From positions 1-64,000 of the forward strand of contig CAZUCE010000001.1 of assembly GCA_964619265.1 (NCBI GenBank): DNA of 64,000 bases, in the 5' to 3' direction. Each line of letters starts with the position of its first letter. The stretch's first letter is position 1. The notes beneath the pieces were generated by a model that worked only from the letters and a program-made list of their open reading frames with translations, was not told where the DNA came from and did no database searches. Of this stretch, positions 36,365 through 45,308 are shown piece after piece. Made by a program: the position numbers and the translations under genes. Source of the DNA: CAZUCE01 sp964619265 (GTDB lineage Bacteria > Planctomycetota > UBA1135 > GCA-002686595).

Positions 36365-36406
36365 AAGCGAGGGGCCCGAGTCGCATGCGACTCGGGCCCC
36401 TCGCTT
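36365..36406 (+). terminator. Perfect 42-bp palindrome, terminator candidate
   Basis: Arms 36365-36385 and 36386-36406 are exact reverse complements with no spacer, starting 17 bases after the preceding stop. As RNA it forms a very stable hairpin; no T tract follows. Read as DNA it could also bind a symmetric protein, but its position favours termination. Confidence 0.65.
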
Positions 36407-36579
36407 GCATCCTGGCTTGTTACTTTCGATCGCGGCGTATCGCCAGGTTCGGGCAGGCGACGAGGGGTTTCAGATTCGTGGGAGCCCAGGGGAGATGCGC
36501 GCTCGCTAGAGGCGAGGAAACCCCAGGAGCCGGGTCGATTCCATTGAAGAAAGCGAAGAGCTGTGGGTAGCTTCTCCCC

Positions 36580-37602
36580 ATGAAGATTTGGTTCTACGCC
36601 GACCACCAAAGCCGTCAAAAGCAGGTGCTCGAAGAGGAGCTTCCCGCCCTGGTGAATTCTGGGGAGGTCGAACGCGAAACACTTGTCTGGTCCCCCGAGC
36701 TGCCCGAATGGGCTCCCGCCCAGCAGGCCCTGCCTGAACTGTTCGAGTCGGCCGAACCAGGGAGAAAACAGCCGCCGAAGCTCCCCACCGGCCATACCCC
36801 AGGCCCCCGCCCGGGGCAGGTCTGCCACGAGGTCGACTACGAGTTGTTCGGGAGCGACATGCAGATCGTCGAGGTCGAACTCGATCCGGGGGAAACCGTC
36901 ATCGCCGAAGCGGGAGCCATGAACTACCTCGAGCCGGATGTCGAATTTGAAACGCGCATGGGCGACGGATCCCAGGCAGACCAAGGCCTCATGGGCAAGC
37001 TGCTCTCGGCCGGCAAGCGTGTGATGACCGGCGAGTCGGTCTTCATGACGCACTTTTCCCATCGCGGCTCATCCGGTAAGCGCCGCATCGCCTTTGCAGC
37101 CCCATTCCCCGGCAAGATCATCCCGGTCGACTTAAACGATGTCGACGGGCAGCTCATTTGTCAGAAGGACTCGTTCTTGTGCGCGGCCTTTGGCACCAAG
37201 GTCTCGATCACATTCCAACGCAAGATTGGCGCCGGCTTCTTCGGAGGCGAAGGCTTCATTCTTCAGAAGCTCGAAGGCGATGGCATGGCCTTTATCCACG
37301 CCGGCGGCCACGTCATCCGCAAGGAACTGCGCGGCGAGACCCTGCGACTTGATACGGGTTGCTTGGTTGCCTTCACCCAGGGACTGGAATACGACATCCA
37401 GCGCGCGGGTCGTCTCAAGAGCATGTTCTTCGGTGGCGAAGGTCTCTTCCTGGCCACGCTGCGCGGGCACGGAACGGTCTACCTCCAGTCGCTTCCGTTC
37501 TCCCGCATGGCCGACCGAATCTTGGCTGCCCGCGGAGCTTCCGGCCGCGGGGAGGGCTCGATTCTGGGCTCGCTCGGGGACCTTCTCGACGGAGATGGCT
37601 GA
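36580..37602 (+). CDS. AIM24-family protein with N-terminal GYF_2-like domain
   Basis: A 340-residue cytosolic protein. The first ~55 residues look like the GYF_2 peptide-binding domain (MKIWFYADHQSRQ, then VERETLVWSPELPEWAPAQQ). After a proline-rich linker, residues ~85-320 are an AIM24/TIGR00266 domain (VDYELFGSDMQIVEVELDPGETVIAEAGAMNYLE, FFGGEGFILQKLEGDGMAFIHAGG, FFGGEGLFLATLRGHG). AIM24 proteins form trimeric beta structures; their role is poorly defined. The next gene overlaps its 3' end by 8 bases. ATG at 36580 chosen by domain fit. Confidence 0.85.
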   Translation: MKIWFYADHQSRQKQVLEEELPALVNSGEVERETLVWSPELPEWAPAQQALPELFESAEPGRKQPPKLPTGHTPGPRPGQVCHEVDYELFGSDMQIVEVELDPGETVIAEAGAMNYLEPDVEFETRMGDGSQADQGLMGKLLSAGKRVMTGESVFMTHFSHRGSSGKRRIAFAAPFPGKIIPVDLNDVDGQLICQKDSFLCAAFGTKVSITFQRKIGAGFFGGEGFILQKLEGDGMAFIHAGGHVIRKELRGETLRLDTGCLVAFTQGLEYDIQRAGRLKSMFFGGEGLFLATLRGHGTVYLQSLPFSRMADRILAARGASGRGEGSILGSLGDLLDGDG

Positions 37603-38515
37603 CCCGGACCCACAAGAACCGGGACGACTGAAGGCCTCGCAGTTTCTGGATAGCCTGCGCGGAGGAAGCCGTCCTTTAGAATCTGGAACGATGGCTTCCT
37701 CGGCGGCTTCTGATTCGGGTGTCCTGCGCACCCCCTTCCTCGAGATCTACCTCCAGGGTGCGCACCTGACGGCCTGCACGCTCCCGAGCGGCAATCCGCT
37801 GTTCTTGAGTCAGCGAGCCAACTTCGCCCCCGGGCGGGCCATTCGCGGCGGGATTCCGATCATCTTCCCCTGGTTTGGGGACGCACCGCCGTCCAGCAAA
37901 CTCGGCCCCCACGGTTTCGCGCGCACCGCAGTGTGGCAGGTTCTCGAGCGGAGCGCCGATGGGCGCAGCGCCGCCTTGGAGCTACGCGACGACGCGAACA
38001 CTCGCTCCCAGTGGCCCCATTCGTTTCACCTGATCGCGCGCTTCCACGCAGGAGAAGTCCTCGAGGTCGATCTAGAAGTCACGAACACCGGCTCCGAGCC
38101 GTTCGAGTACGAGGCTGCCCTGCACACTTACCTCGCTGTCGCCAACGTCCGAGACTCGTGCGTTCATGGGCTTGAAGACGCGGTCTACCTCGACAAGCTC
38201 GACGGCTTTGCCGAGAAACGGCAAGGCAGCGAGGTGATCCGGTTTCCCGGTGAAGTGGATCGCGTCTATCCAGCCCATCGGTCGGACGTCCGGGTCGAAG
38301 ACAGCACCGGCGCTGCGAGACTCTTGGTCGCGAAACAGAACTCCGGATCGACCATCCTGTGGAACCCCGGCCCGGAGCGAGGGTCCGCTATGAAGGATTT
38401 GGGCTCTGAGTGGAGCCGGTTCGTTTGCGTTGAGTCCGGCAACGTCGGATCGGATCAAATCCGCTTGGCTCCTTCGGAGTCCCACCGGATGAACATCTCC
38501 CTGGGGCCGGCCTGA
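37595..38515 (+). CDS. Aldose 1-epimerase-like protein (D-hexose-6-phosphate mutarotase family)
   Basis: A 306-residue galactose-mutarotase-like protein close to YeaD-type D-hexose-6-phosphate mutarotases, which interconvert hexose 6-phosphate anomers. It shares the pattern LQGAHLTACTLPSG, RAIRGGIPIIFPWFG, LGPHGFARTAVWQV and EYEAALHTYLAV, and the final SRFVCVESGNV. Catalytic His candidates are in the GPHGFAR and ALHTYL segments, and the catalytic Glu in CVESGN. The start is uncertain: the ATG at 37595 overlaps the AIM24 gene, while an ATG at 37691 would give a 274-residue form without the first 32 residues, which look unlike the family. Confident about family, less about the exact substrate. 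Confidence 0.85.
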   Translation: MADPDPQEPGRLKASQFLDSLRGGSRPLESGTMASSAASDSGVLRTPFLEIYLQGAHLTACTLPSGNPLFLSQRANFAPGRAIRGGIPIIFPWFGDAPPSSKLGPHGFARTAVWQVLERSADGRSAALELRDDANTRSQWPHSFHLIARFHAGEVLEVDLEVTNTGSEPFEYEAALHTYLAVANVRDSCVHGLEDAVYLDKLDGFAEKRQGSEVIRFPGEVDRVYPAHRSDVRVEDSTGAARLLVAKQNSGSTILWNPGPERGSAMKDLGSEWSRFVCVESGNVGSDQIRLAPSESHRMNISLGPA

Positions 38516-38726
38516 GTGGGTGTTTGAAACTCAGGGCCAGAATTTCATCGCGTCGAACCTGCCACACGTATCAACGCAGACTCGAAGAGCTTTGTTCGCC
38601 ATGACCCCGTCGTTGGAAGTGCTTCGGGCTGACATCACGACCATCAGGAGCGGCCGGGGGATACGTCGCGGTGCCAAGCCGGCTAGCACAACAACCGGTT
38701 CCGTGCTCCGGGTTCCCATAAAGAAA

Positions 38727-38752
38727 GGCGCGACGCCCCCCAGCGTCGCGCC
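38727..38752 (-). terminator. Intrinsic terminator for the beta-propeller gene
   Basis: A perfect 10-bp GC-rich stem (38727-38736 with 38743-38752) with a 6-base loop lies ~20 bases beyond the minus-strand stop at 38774. On that strand it is followed by a T-rich run (TTTCTTTA). This is the only clear T-tailed intrinsic terminator I saw. Confidence 0.7.
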
Positions 38753-38773
38753 CTTCATCTTTGGCTCTGTGCG

Positions 38774-40060
38774 TTAGAACGCGACGATGCCCTGGGTGTT
38801 GCTCTCCGGCAGGTTGCCGCTGACCTCTTGGATCAGGGTCAGGTTCACGCCGTCGACTTCGAACACTCCGACCACGCCGGACAGCCCGTAGAGCTGGTAG
38901 AGGAAGCGGCCGTCCCGGCTGGCCCACAGGTCGATGAAGCCGTCCGTGGTGCCGAACGGGTCCCCGGTCATCGGGCCGAAGCCGGTGACTTCGATGTCCT
39001 GGGTCACTTCGATGCTGCCGCGATCAAACGAGTAAGTGGAGATCGAGGCGTCCAGTGCGTTCGAGACGAAGAAGGCGCTCTGGTCCAGGGTGAACTGGAT
39101 CCAGCAGGCCGTCCGCTCGCCGTCGAAGAAGGTGCTGCCAGCCAAAACGTCCAGGTCGAGCCCGGTCAGCGCGCCGTCCGACTCCAAACGGAAGGTCGAA
39201 ACCGAACCGGTCTGGAGCAGGTCAAAGACCGGCGGGGCTCCGTCAGCCTGGAATTCGCGGGCTTCGGTAACCACGACGTACTGATCACCGTCTTGCTCGA
39301 CGATCTCGAATCCGATCGCACTGGGGAGGTTCCGTCCCTCAGGGTTGAACGGCAGGGTCGAGCTACCTGCGCCGACCGGTCCGCCGGTCAGGAAGCCGGT
39401 GGCCTCGACGCCGTAAACAACCAGTTCGTCGGCGTTTCCGCTGGCCAGCGCGGAAGATCCCGCGTTGATCGAGGAAACGACCAGGAATTGACCGTCGGGC
39501 GAGAAGCGCACGGCGGAGGGGCGGTTCTCCAGGACCCGGATCGCCTGCGCGCTCGTGACCAACTCACCGGAATCGGTCAGCAGGAAGGTGTTGAGCGAAC
39601 CCTCTTGGTCGGGCTCACCGTTGAAGACGCCGTCGGCGTCGATGTTCGAGACCACCACGAGGTCGCCCGAAATGGTCAGGCTGTTGGGGCCAACGCCACC
39701 GGACCGCGCGATGTCGGTCAGAGTCAGGCTGTAGTCATCTTCGACGCGCAGGACCGAGACCGAGTTGCTTCCAGCATTCACAGCGAGCAAGAACCCCTCG
39801 TCCTCGGTCGGGATCAGAGCGTAGGCCGAAATCAGGGGATCCAGTCCTTCGCCTCCGTCGAAGGCGGCGCCAAGTCCGCCCGTGGAGTACTCGCCGAGCG
39901 GGGTCAACGTTCCGTTTGCGGCGCGTCCGTAGGCCACGATGGTGTTGCCTTCGGCGCTGTTTGACATGGCGTACACGGCGCCTTCAATGTTCGTTTGCGC
40001 GGTGGCTGCGCCAACGAGGAGTGCCAAGGCACCGGTGGAGAGGAGTGTTTGCTGAAACAT
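38774..40060 (-). CDS. Secreted lactonase-like beta-propeller protein
   Basis: A 428-residue exported protein with a signal peptide (MFQQTLLSTGALALLVGAATAQT). The mature protein repeats the pattern of a seven-bladed propeller: AVYAMSNSAEGNTIVAYGR, NAGSNSVSVLRVED, RPSAVRFSPDGQFLVVSS and ASRDGRFLYQL. This is the fold of 6-phosphogluconolactonase/YncE-type proteins. Conserved blade motifs are visible but no metal-binding active site, so enzyme activity is uncertain. The ATG at 40060 is chosen because it opens the signal peptide; the open frame continues upstream. A T-tailed terminator lies just after the stop. Confidence 0.75.
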   Translation of the reverse strand: MFQQTLLSTGALALLVGAATAQTNIEGAVYAMSNSAEGNTIVAYGRAANGTLTPLGEYSTGGLGAAFDGGEGLDPLISAYALIPTEDEGFLLAVNAGSNSVSVLRVEDDYSLTLTDIARSGGVGPNSLTISGDLVVVSNIDADGVFNGEPDQEGSLNTFLLTDSGELVTSAQAIRVLENRPSAVRFSPDGQFLVVSSINAGSSALASGNADELVVYGVEATGFLTGGPVGAGSSTLPFNPEGRNLPSAIGFEIVEQDGDQYVVVTEAREFQADGAPPVFDLLQTGSVSTFRLESDGALTGLDLDVLAGSTFFDGERTACWIQFTLDQSAFFVSNALDASISTYSFDRGSIEVTQDIEVTGFGPMTGDPFGTTDGFIDLWASRDGRFLYQLYGLSGVVGVFEVDGVNLTLIQEVSGNLPESNTQGIVAF

Positions 40061-40446
40061 GATATCTGTTTGGGGAACAGTGAGGGTGAAGCGGGTGCTC
40101 CGTGGCGAAAACAAATGCGATCGCTGGAACGGCGCGGTTTACGCCGAGGGTCCAAGGTCGGTGACATGCAAATCTGCGAAGAGGCTTGCATTTTCCGAAT
40201 CCCGCTCAGGGGCGTCTAGAGCCCCAAAATCCCTCGAAATATTCACGGTCACGAATCGGCCCGTCGCTCGAAGTCCAGCCCTTTTAGAACTCACGCCGCG
40301 GCCAGTTCAGCGTCTTCTAGGTCCTCTCTTCGGTGCCCCCCCCTCCCGCGGTGCCCCTCCGCCCTCTTGCTCCTTCGGACAGAGCAAGAGGACGGCCACC
40401 CGGCGCTTGTTCGGGCTAACTAGGGCTAGCCCGCATCCGCCGCCCG
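40061..40446. other. Intergenic region with hairpin
   Basis: About 385 bases between two minus-strand genes, with no supported gene. It holds the promoter of the propeller gene and a perfect 10-bp stem-loop (40363-40372 with 40382-40391, 9-base loop), which could end transcription of the upstream minus-strand gene. No T tract. A plus-strand open frame across it (to 40652) has no start signal and is rejected. Confidence 0.45.
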
Positions 40447-41694
40447 TTAGAAGTTTTGGACCATTTCGTCCACGTAGGCCTCATACTGCGTGCCGAATTC
40501 CTCCAGGTCCGTGCCCAGAATCTTCTCGAGCTGCGAGGCCGAAGACTGCCCGCGGAATGAACTCTCGAAGAACTTGGCGGCGGCCGGGCGATAACGCCCG
40601 TTCTCGGCGAAGTTCAAGAAGTAGGTCAAGGTGTAGGTCTGCGCAACGTTGAGTGAAGCGTGGTCGCCGGAAACGTAGTCCCCCTCGCTCACGTTGACGA
40701 TTTCTGCGATGGAGCGGGGCTCCTCCTCCGCTGCATGCAAGCGGAACATGTCCTGGTTCGGACGATCGAAGTCCCAATCGGCCCATGCTTCCTTGAAATC
40801 GAGCGCTGCGGCGAACAGCAGTCCAACGCCTCGACTCACGAACGGAGCCGGCTTGCCGTCGAGGCCCATGGTCCGTTTGAACGAGGTGTACAACATCAAG
40901 TCAACGAAGTGGCGCATGGACTCGCGCGCGTCGGCGCCGCCGAGCTCGTCCCCGTTGACGTACAGAATATTGTCGTCTTCGGTGTACCAGGCATTGACGC
41001 CGTCGAAGGTCGGTTCCGGAAACTCCTCGTCGGAAGCGTAGACAAAAATCGAGGGGACCTCATCAAAGACGAACAGCTCGAGTTCCTTTCCGAAGAGCTC
41101 GTAGAACTCAAGGTAGGCGCGCTCCAAGTTGATGGTGAGGTCGAGCGCTCGCTCGGGCTTGATGTCGGTCCGCAACAGGAAGTGCGCCGTGGTCAACTCC
41201 AAGGCGTTGTGCCAATCACTGACCCGCTCGCGCAGTTGATCGATGGTCAAGTGCTTTCCTCGCACCTTCAATCGCCAACCGAGTCGCTTGCTCTTGGTGC
41301 CGCCCAGCTTCGTCCAGGCCGCTTCGTTCTCGGGGTCCACACTGAGAACCCGGAGGTACATGTTCCGAGCCTCCCCCGGAAGCTCGTTCTCTTCCGCCCA
41401 ACCAGCGAGTTCCAGCAGTTGATCGGGGCTGGTCAGATCCGCCGCATCGAAACGACCTAGGAACTCGATCAGGCTGCGTTCGACGGATTCGACTTCGAGG
41501 ACGTCGGCGAGCGGTACTCGGCGCGTCTTATGGCCCGTATCGATCACGAGGGCTTCCTCGCCTTCGAACAGCACGCGACCCACCAGGTCGCGACCCTCCT
41601 TCATAACGACTCGGTCCACCATCTCCCGATCGGATCGAGAGGGGGAGAGGAGCAGGGGGAGGGCAAGCAGGGCGGCGGTGGAGAGGATCTTCAA
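40447..41694 (-). CDS. Exported protein of the DUF1570/peptidase-MA-like type
   Basis: A 415-residue protein with a short hydrophobic signal (about 1-18). An N-terminal region (VVMKEGRDLVGRVLFEGEEALVIDT) resembles a small beta domain that often precedes DUF1570. A TPR-like stretch lies near 90-125. The C-terminal half (SDWHNALELTTAHFLLRTDIKPERALDLTINLERAYLEFYELFG, then VPSIFVYASDEEF, then ESMRHFVDLMLY) follows the peptidase-MA-like pattern of DUF1570. The expected zinc-binding HExxH is not evident (SMRHFVDLM instead), so protease activity is doubtful. The start is a TTG at 41694, the only candidate before an upstream stop that gives a signal peptide. Confidence 0.65.
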   Translation of the reverse strand: MKILSTAALLALPLLLSPSRSDREMVDRVVMKEGRDLVGRVLFEGEEALVIDTGHKTRRVPLADVLEVESVERSLIEFLGRFDAADLTSPDQLLELAGWAEENELPGEARNMYLRVLSVDPENEAAWTKLGGTKSKRLGWRLKVRGKHLTIDQLRERVSDWHNALELTTAHFLLRTDIKPERALDLTINLERAYLEFYELFGKELELFVFDEVPSIFVYASDEEFPEPTFDGVNAWYTEDDNILYVNGDELGGADARESMRHFVDLMLYTSFKRTMGLDGKPAPFVSRGVGLLFAAALDFKEAWADWDFDRPNQDMFRLHAAEEEPRSIAEIVNVSEGDYVSGDHASLNVAQTYTLTYFLNFAENGRYRPAAAKFFESSFRGQSSASQLEKILGTDLEEFGTQYEAYVDEMVQNF

Positions 41695-41917
41695 GAAGCT
41701 GCGGTGAGTCAGGGTCGTGGCCCGGAGAGCGAGCTAGGAAAAGCCCATGTGCGACTCTAAGGACCGATTCGAGACTCCCAGTTTCTAGCAAATCCCCCCG
41801 ATCGAGGCCTTGCTCCTCCCGGGTCCCGCTGACCGCAGGCTTGTTCTGGGTCGATGCATCCCGATCGGACTGGGTCGCGTGCCTGGACCTGATCCCGAAA
41901 GACCCGAGGTCTGCCCG

Positions 41918-42781
41918 TCAGTCCGAAGCCCCCGCGGCAAAGACCTCGGCCAAGAAGGCCTGGGTCTCTTCCCAGGCCTCTCCCGCATGCTCATGGTCGT
42001 AGCGAGCACTCGAGGGGTTGGCGAAGGCGTGGTCCGCATCGTAGATGAGGAAACGATGGTCGACCTGCGCCGCGCTCAACGTGGCCGCCAAGCCCTCCAC
42101 GTACTCGGAGTCGATTCCCCGATCGCGGCTTCCGAACACGCCAAGAACGCGCGCTTGTATCCCTGCCGCCTGGGCGGGATCCACCTCGGTGCGCCCGTAG
42201 TACACAATCGCTCCGTCAAGTTCCGGATCTTCCAAGGCGAGCTGCATCGACCAGCCCCCCCCAAAGCACCAGCCGATCGAGGCTACCGGGGCCTCTCCTT
42301 CGCCACTGGTGTTTTCAAGCCAAGCCCGCGCCGCCCGCAGCGTGGCGCTCGCACGCTCGCGCTCCACTCCTTGCATGGCCGCCATGGCCTGTTCGCGCGT
42401 CGAAGCGACGGTTCCCTGATACAGATCCACGGCCAACACCGCATAACCCAAACCAGCCACGCGATCCGCGGACAACCGGATGTGGTCGTTGAGTCCCCAC
42501 CACTCGTGGATCATCACCACGCCCGGAAGCGGACCCTCCAGCCCGGTCGGTTCAGAGTAGTAACCCGTCATCTCCCCGTGGCCGGGCACGTCGATGCTCT
42601 CTGTCCGACCTCGCAGCTCGAGCACCGGGCTCTCCGACAGCTCATGCATCGCCATGAACGTGTCCTGGTCGAGCTCGCCCAGCATGTCGACCGGAGACTC
42701 CGAGCCCGGATCCACCGCGGGAGCGACACAGGCACAGAGCGACGAGAGAGCGAGAAGTGAGAAGTTCCGTTCGAAGTTCAT
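41918..42781 (-). CDS. Dienelactone hydrolase family lipoprotein
   Basis: A 287-residue alpha/beta hydrolase with a lipoprotein signal (LSSLCAC). It carries MIHEWWGLNDHI (oxyanion region), a GWCFGGG nucleophile elbow (Cys172), FGSRD (Asp220) and DADHAF (His251), i.e. the Cys-Asp-His triad of dienelactone hydrolases. These open lactone or ester rings. Being exported, it probably acts on envelope or external substrates. The start at 42781 is chosen for the signal; the frame runs 10 codons further upstream. Divergent from the DUF4105 gene. Confidence 0.85.
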   Translation of the reverse strand: MNFERNFSLLALSSLCACVAPAVDPGSESPVDMLGELDQDTFMAMHELSESPVLELRGRTESIDVPGHGEMTGYYSEPTGLEGPLPGVVMIHEWWGLNDHIRLSADRVAGLGYAVLAVDLYQGTVASTREQAMAAMQGVERERASATLRAARAWLENTSGEGEAPVASIGWCFGGGWSMQLALEDPELDGAIVYYGRTEVDPAQAAGIQARVLGVFGSRDRGIDSEYVEGLAATLSAAQVDHRFLIYDADHAFANPSSARYDHEHAGEAWEETQAFLAEVFAAGASD

Positions 42782-42924
42782 GGAGACCCTTTTAGCACGC
42801 GCCTCGCGCATAGGCTGTGGCGTGGCTCAAGCGGGCGGATCGTTCCACTGCGCAACCCCAACTCAAACCAAGCGGCCGCCGCAAATGCCCGGCTTCCGGC
42901 TGCTCGGACCTGTAACCTAGGCCC

Positions 42925-43920
42925 ATGCTCGCGTTCCTCGAAGCTACCCTCCAATTCCTCGCGGGCCTGGTCTTCACGGGCGCTGTCGGCTGGAGTGCTC
43001 TCGCGATCCGCTACTGGAATCGCGGGTCCCTCACAGGGCGGCGCTGGCTCGCTTGCGCCTGGCTCTTCGGCTGGCTTCTGTTCGTCGTAGGCTCAAGCTG
43101 CAACGTGACCAGCCTGATCGCGTTCTGGTCGGCCTTCGGGCTGCTGTTTCTCGCCTGGTTCTCCATACCTGCCCGCAAGGACCTCGAATGGGAGCCTTGG
43201 CATGCGCGCCAGAGTCGCGGCGAGCTCGATGGAGAACGACTCCTCCTTCGCGACATCCGCAATTTCAGGTGGCGCAGCCGCACAGACGCCGAGCCGGCCT
43301 GGGAAACTCGAGAGTACGACCTGCGGGAGCTGAACGGAGTGGATTTCGTTACGTCCAACTGGGGCATTCGCGGCGTTGTGCACACCCTGGCCAGCTTCCG
43401 TTTCGGAGAAGACGAGTACCTTTGCCTGTCGATTGAAACTCGGTTGGAGCGCGGCGAAGCTCAGAATCCCGTGGCCGGGTTGTTCAAACAATACGAGCTG
43501 GTCTACCTGTTCGCCGATGAGCGCGACGTCCTCGCGCTTCGCACGAACGTGCGCCTCGAGCAGACGCGCATCTTCCCCCTGACGTTGACACCCGAGAAGG
43601 CCCGCCAACTCCTGATCGACTCGGTCGAGGCTGCCAATCGACTGGCTGAGCAACCTCGGTTTTACAACACGCTGTGGCGAAACTGCTTGACGAGCTTTGT
43701 TCCTATTTTGTCCAAGAGCCACCGACTGGGCTTTGACCTAAGCATGATTCTCAATGGCCATTTCGATGCCTTTGGCGTCGAGCGCCAACTGATCGACACC
43801 GAACTTTCCATCGAGCAAGCGCGCGAGCGGTTCGCCGCGGACGACCACGGTCGCTCCAAGGCGGACCTCGCGGACTTCTCTCGGCGCGTCCGCCCTTGGC
43901 GCTACGAGAACCCGGCGTAA
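42925..43920 (+). CDS. DUF4105 membrane protein
   Basis: A 331-residue protein with two or three N-terminal membrane helices (about 5-90) and a large extracytoplasmic domain with DUF4105 marks: LLLRDIRNFRWRSRTDAEPAWETREYDLRELNGVDFVTSNWG, FRFGEDEYLCLSIETR, LFKQYELVYLFADERDVLALRTNVR and RFYNTLWRNCLTSFVP. DUF4105 includes the periplasmic Lnb N-terminal domain and is papain-like; the Cys in RNCLT and the His in VVHTLASF are the likely catalytic pair (inference). Substrate unknown. Confidence 0.85.
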   Translation: MLAFLEATLQFLAGLVFTGAVGWSALAIRYWNRGSLTGRRWLACAWLFGWLLFVVGSSCNVTSLIAFWSAFGLLFLAWFSIPARKDLEWEPWHARQSRGELDGERLLLRDIRNFRWRSRTDAEPAWETREYDLRELNGVDFVTSNWGIRGVVHTLASFRFGEDEYLCLSIETRLERGEAQNPVAGLFKQYELVYLFADERDVLALRTNVRLEQTRIFPLTLTPEKARQLLIDSVEAANRLAEQPRFYNTLWRNCLTSFVPILSKSHRLGFDLSMILNGHFDAFGVERQLIDTELSIEQARERFAADDHGRSKADLADFSRRVRPWRYENPA

Positions 43921-43958
43921 CGGGTCCTTTTCTGCAGCATTCGTGTTACCACTTGACC

Positions 43959-45266
43959 ATGGCTGGTTTGCGCTCTTCTTCGTTGTTCACCATCCCATTC
44001 CTCGGCGGACTCCTGCTCCTGACTCAGGCCTGCGTCACCGACCCCATCTCCGGGCGGCGCGAGCTGTCTGTGGTCCGCTGGTCAGTCGAGGAAGAACTTG
44101 AGATCGGCAACCAGGCTGCTCCTAGCCTGATCGCCCAAATGGACGGCCCCTTCGCCAGCGCTTCGGCCCAGAGCGAATTGGGAAATCTGCTCGAGGAGAT
44201 GGTCTCCCACAGTCCACGCGCCGAGGACTTTGAGTTCGATTTCATCCTCCTTGCGAGTTCCATTCCCAATGCACTAGCGCTTCCGGGTGGTCGCGTTTTC
44301 ATGACCCGGGGACTGCTTGCGGAACTGCGTAGCGAGGCTGAGTTCATTGCCGTCCTTGGCCACGAACTCGGGCACGTCGAGCGTCGCCATACCATGGAGA
44401 GGCTCTCCGACAACGTGCTTCTGCATCTCCCGCTGGCCCCTTTGCGCGTGGTCTCGCGAATCCTGCCGTTCGGCGGTGGAGTCGTCGAGTCCGCTGCCGA
44501 CGCCGCCTCCGTTCCCAGCGAACTCCTGGGCCTCAGCTTCAGTCGGACGCAGGAGCTAGAAGCCGACGAGCGCGGCGTTTTCTTCGCGAACGCCATGGGC
44601 TATGACCCCCGGTCCATGATCGGCGTCTTCGAAGTTCTCAACAAGCTCGATGCCGCCGACGGCGAGTCCGGGGCTCCGAAGCTCTCTGTTCTGCGGACCC
44701 ATCCGCTCAACAAGAGTCGCATTCAATGCGTCGAGAAGGTCGCCAAGCCCCTTGCTCTCCCGGAGGGTGAATACCGCGGGGACAGCCCGGCCTTCACGAC
44801 CCTTCTGGAGCAGTTCCGAAGGGAGGCCCCCGCCTTCGCCCACCACGATCACGCGCGAGCCGAGTTGGAGGCTTTGCTGAATGGCCCCGAAACCAGCGAA
44901 GAGCAGGAGCGCGCTGCTTTGCAGGAGATCCTGGAATCCCTCGGTGCAGCCCTGACTCAACTTCCGGAGGAGCCGCTCTTTCACATCACCGCCGGAGAAA
45001 TCGCGTTTCTCGCAGGCAATCTTGGCGCGGCCGAACAACACCTGCTGCTGGCCGAGTCGGTCTATGCCCGCGAAACTCCCGGCTTCGGGCATTGGAAACC
45101 TCCGTTCTATATTGGCCTGCTTCGCAGCGCCGTGGGCGAGCACCAGCCAGCCGTGGAAGCCCTCCAAGTCGCTCTCCAGCGATTCCCGGAGAACCCGCAA
45201 ATCCAAGCAGCGCTGGAGGCGGCTCAAATTGAACTGCAGTCCGGCGAAAGCGAAGAAGGCGAGTAG
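43959..45266 (+). CDS. M48-family metalloprotease lipoprotein with TPR-like C-terminus
   Basis: A 435-residue lipoprotein (LLTQAC lipobox, Cys near 25). It has a VPNALALPGGRVFMTRGLL-type region and the zinc site HELGH (135-139), with the third ligand likely Glu in the LEADERG stretch (about 206). It resembles periplasmic BepA/YfgC proteases, which combine an M48 domain with TPR repeats and check outer-membrane assembly. The ~140 C-terminal residues are helical and TPR-like (PLFHITAGEIAFLAGNLGAAEQHLLLAES). The start is set at 43959 by the signal. Short spacing to DUF4105 (38 bases) suggests co-transcription. Confidence 0.88.
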   Translation: MAGLRSSSLFTIPFLGGLLLLTQACVTDPISGRRELSVVRWSVEEELEIGNQAAPSLIAQMDGPFASASAQSELGNLLEEMVSHSPRAEDFEFDFILLASSIPNALALPGGRVFMTRGLLAELRSEAEFIAVLGHELGHVERRHTMERLSDNVLLHLPLAPLRVVSRILPFGGGVVESAADAASVPSELLGLSFSRTQELEADERGVFFANAMGYDPRSMIGVFEVLNKLDAADGESGAPKLSVLRTHPLNKSRIQCVEKVAKPLALPEGEYRGDSPAFTTLLEQFRREAPAFAHHDHARAELEALLNGPETSEEQERAALQEILESLGAALTQLPEEPLFHITAGEIAFLAGNLGAAEQHLLLAESVYARETPGFGHWKPPFYIGLLRSAVGEHQPAVEALQVALQRFPENPQIQAALEAAQIELQSGESEEGE

Positions 45267-45308
45267 AGCCAGTCGGGACCAGTCCGGCAGCCGGCAAGGT
45301 TCATTTCG

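Noticed and set aside
36365..36406. Phage or plasmid attachment site
   Set aside because: No integrase or tRNA nearby; position just after a stop fits a terminator better.
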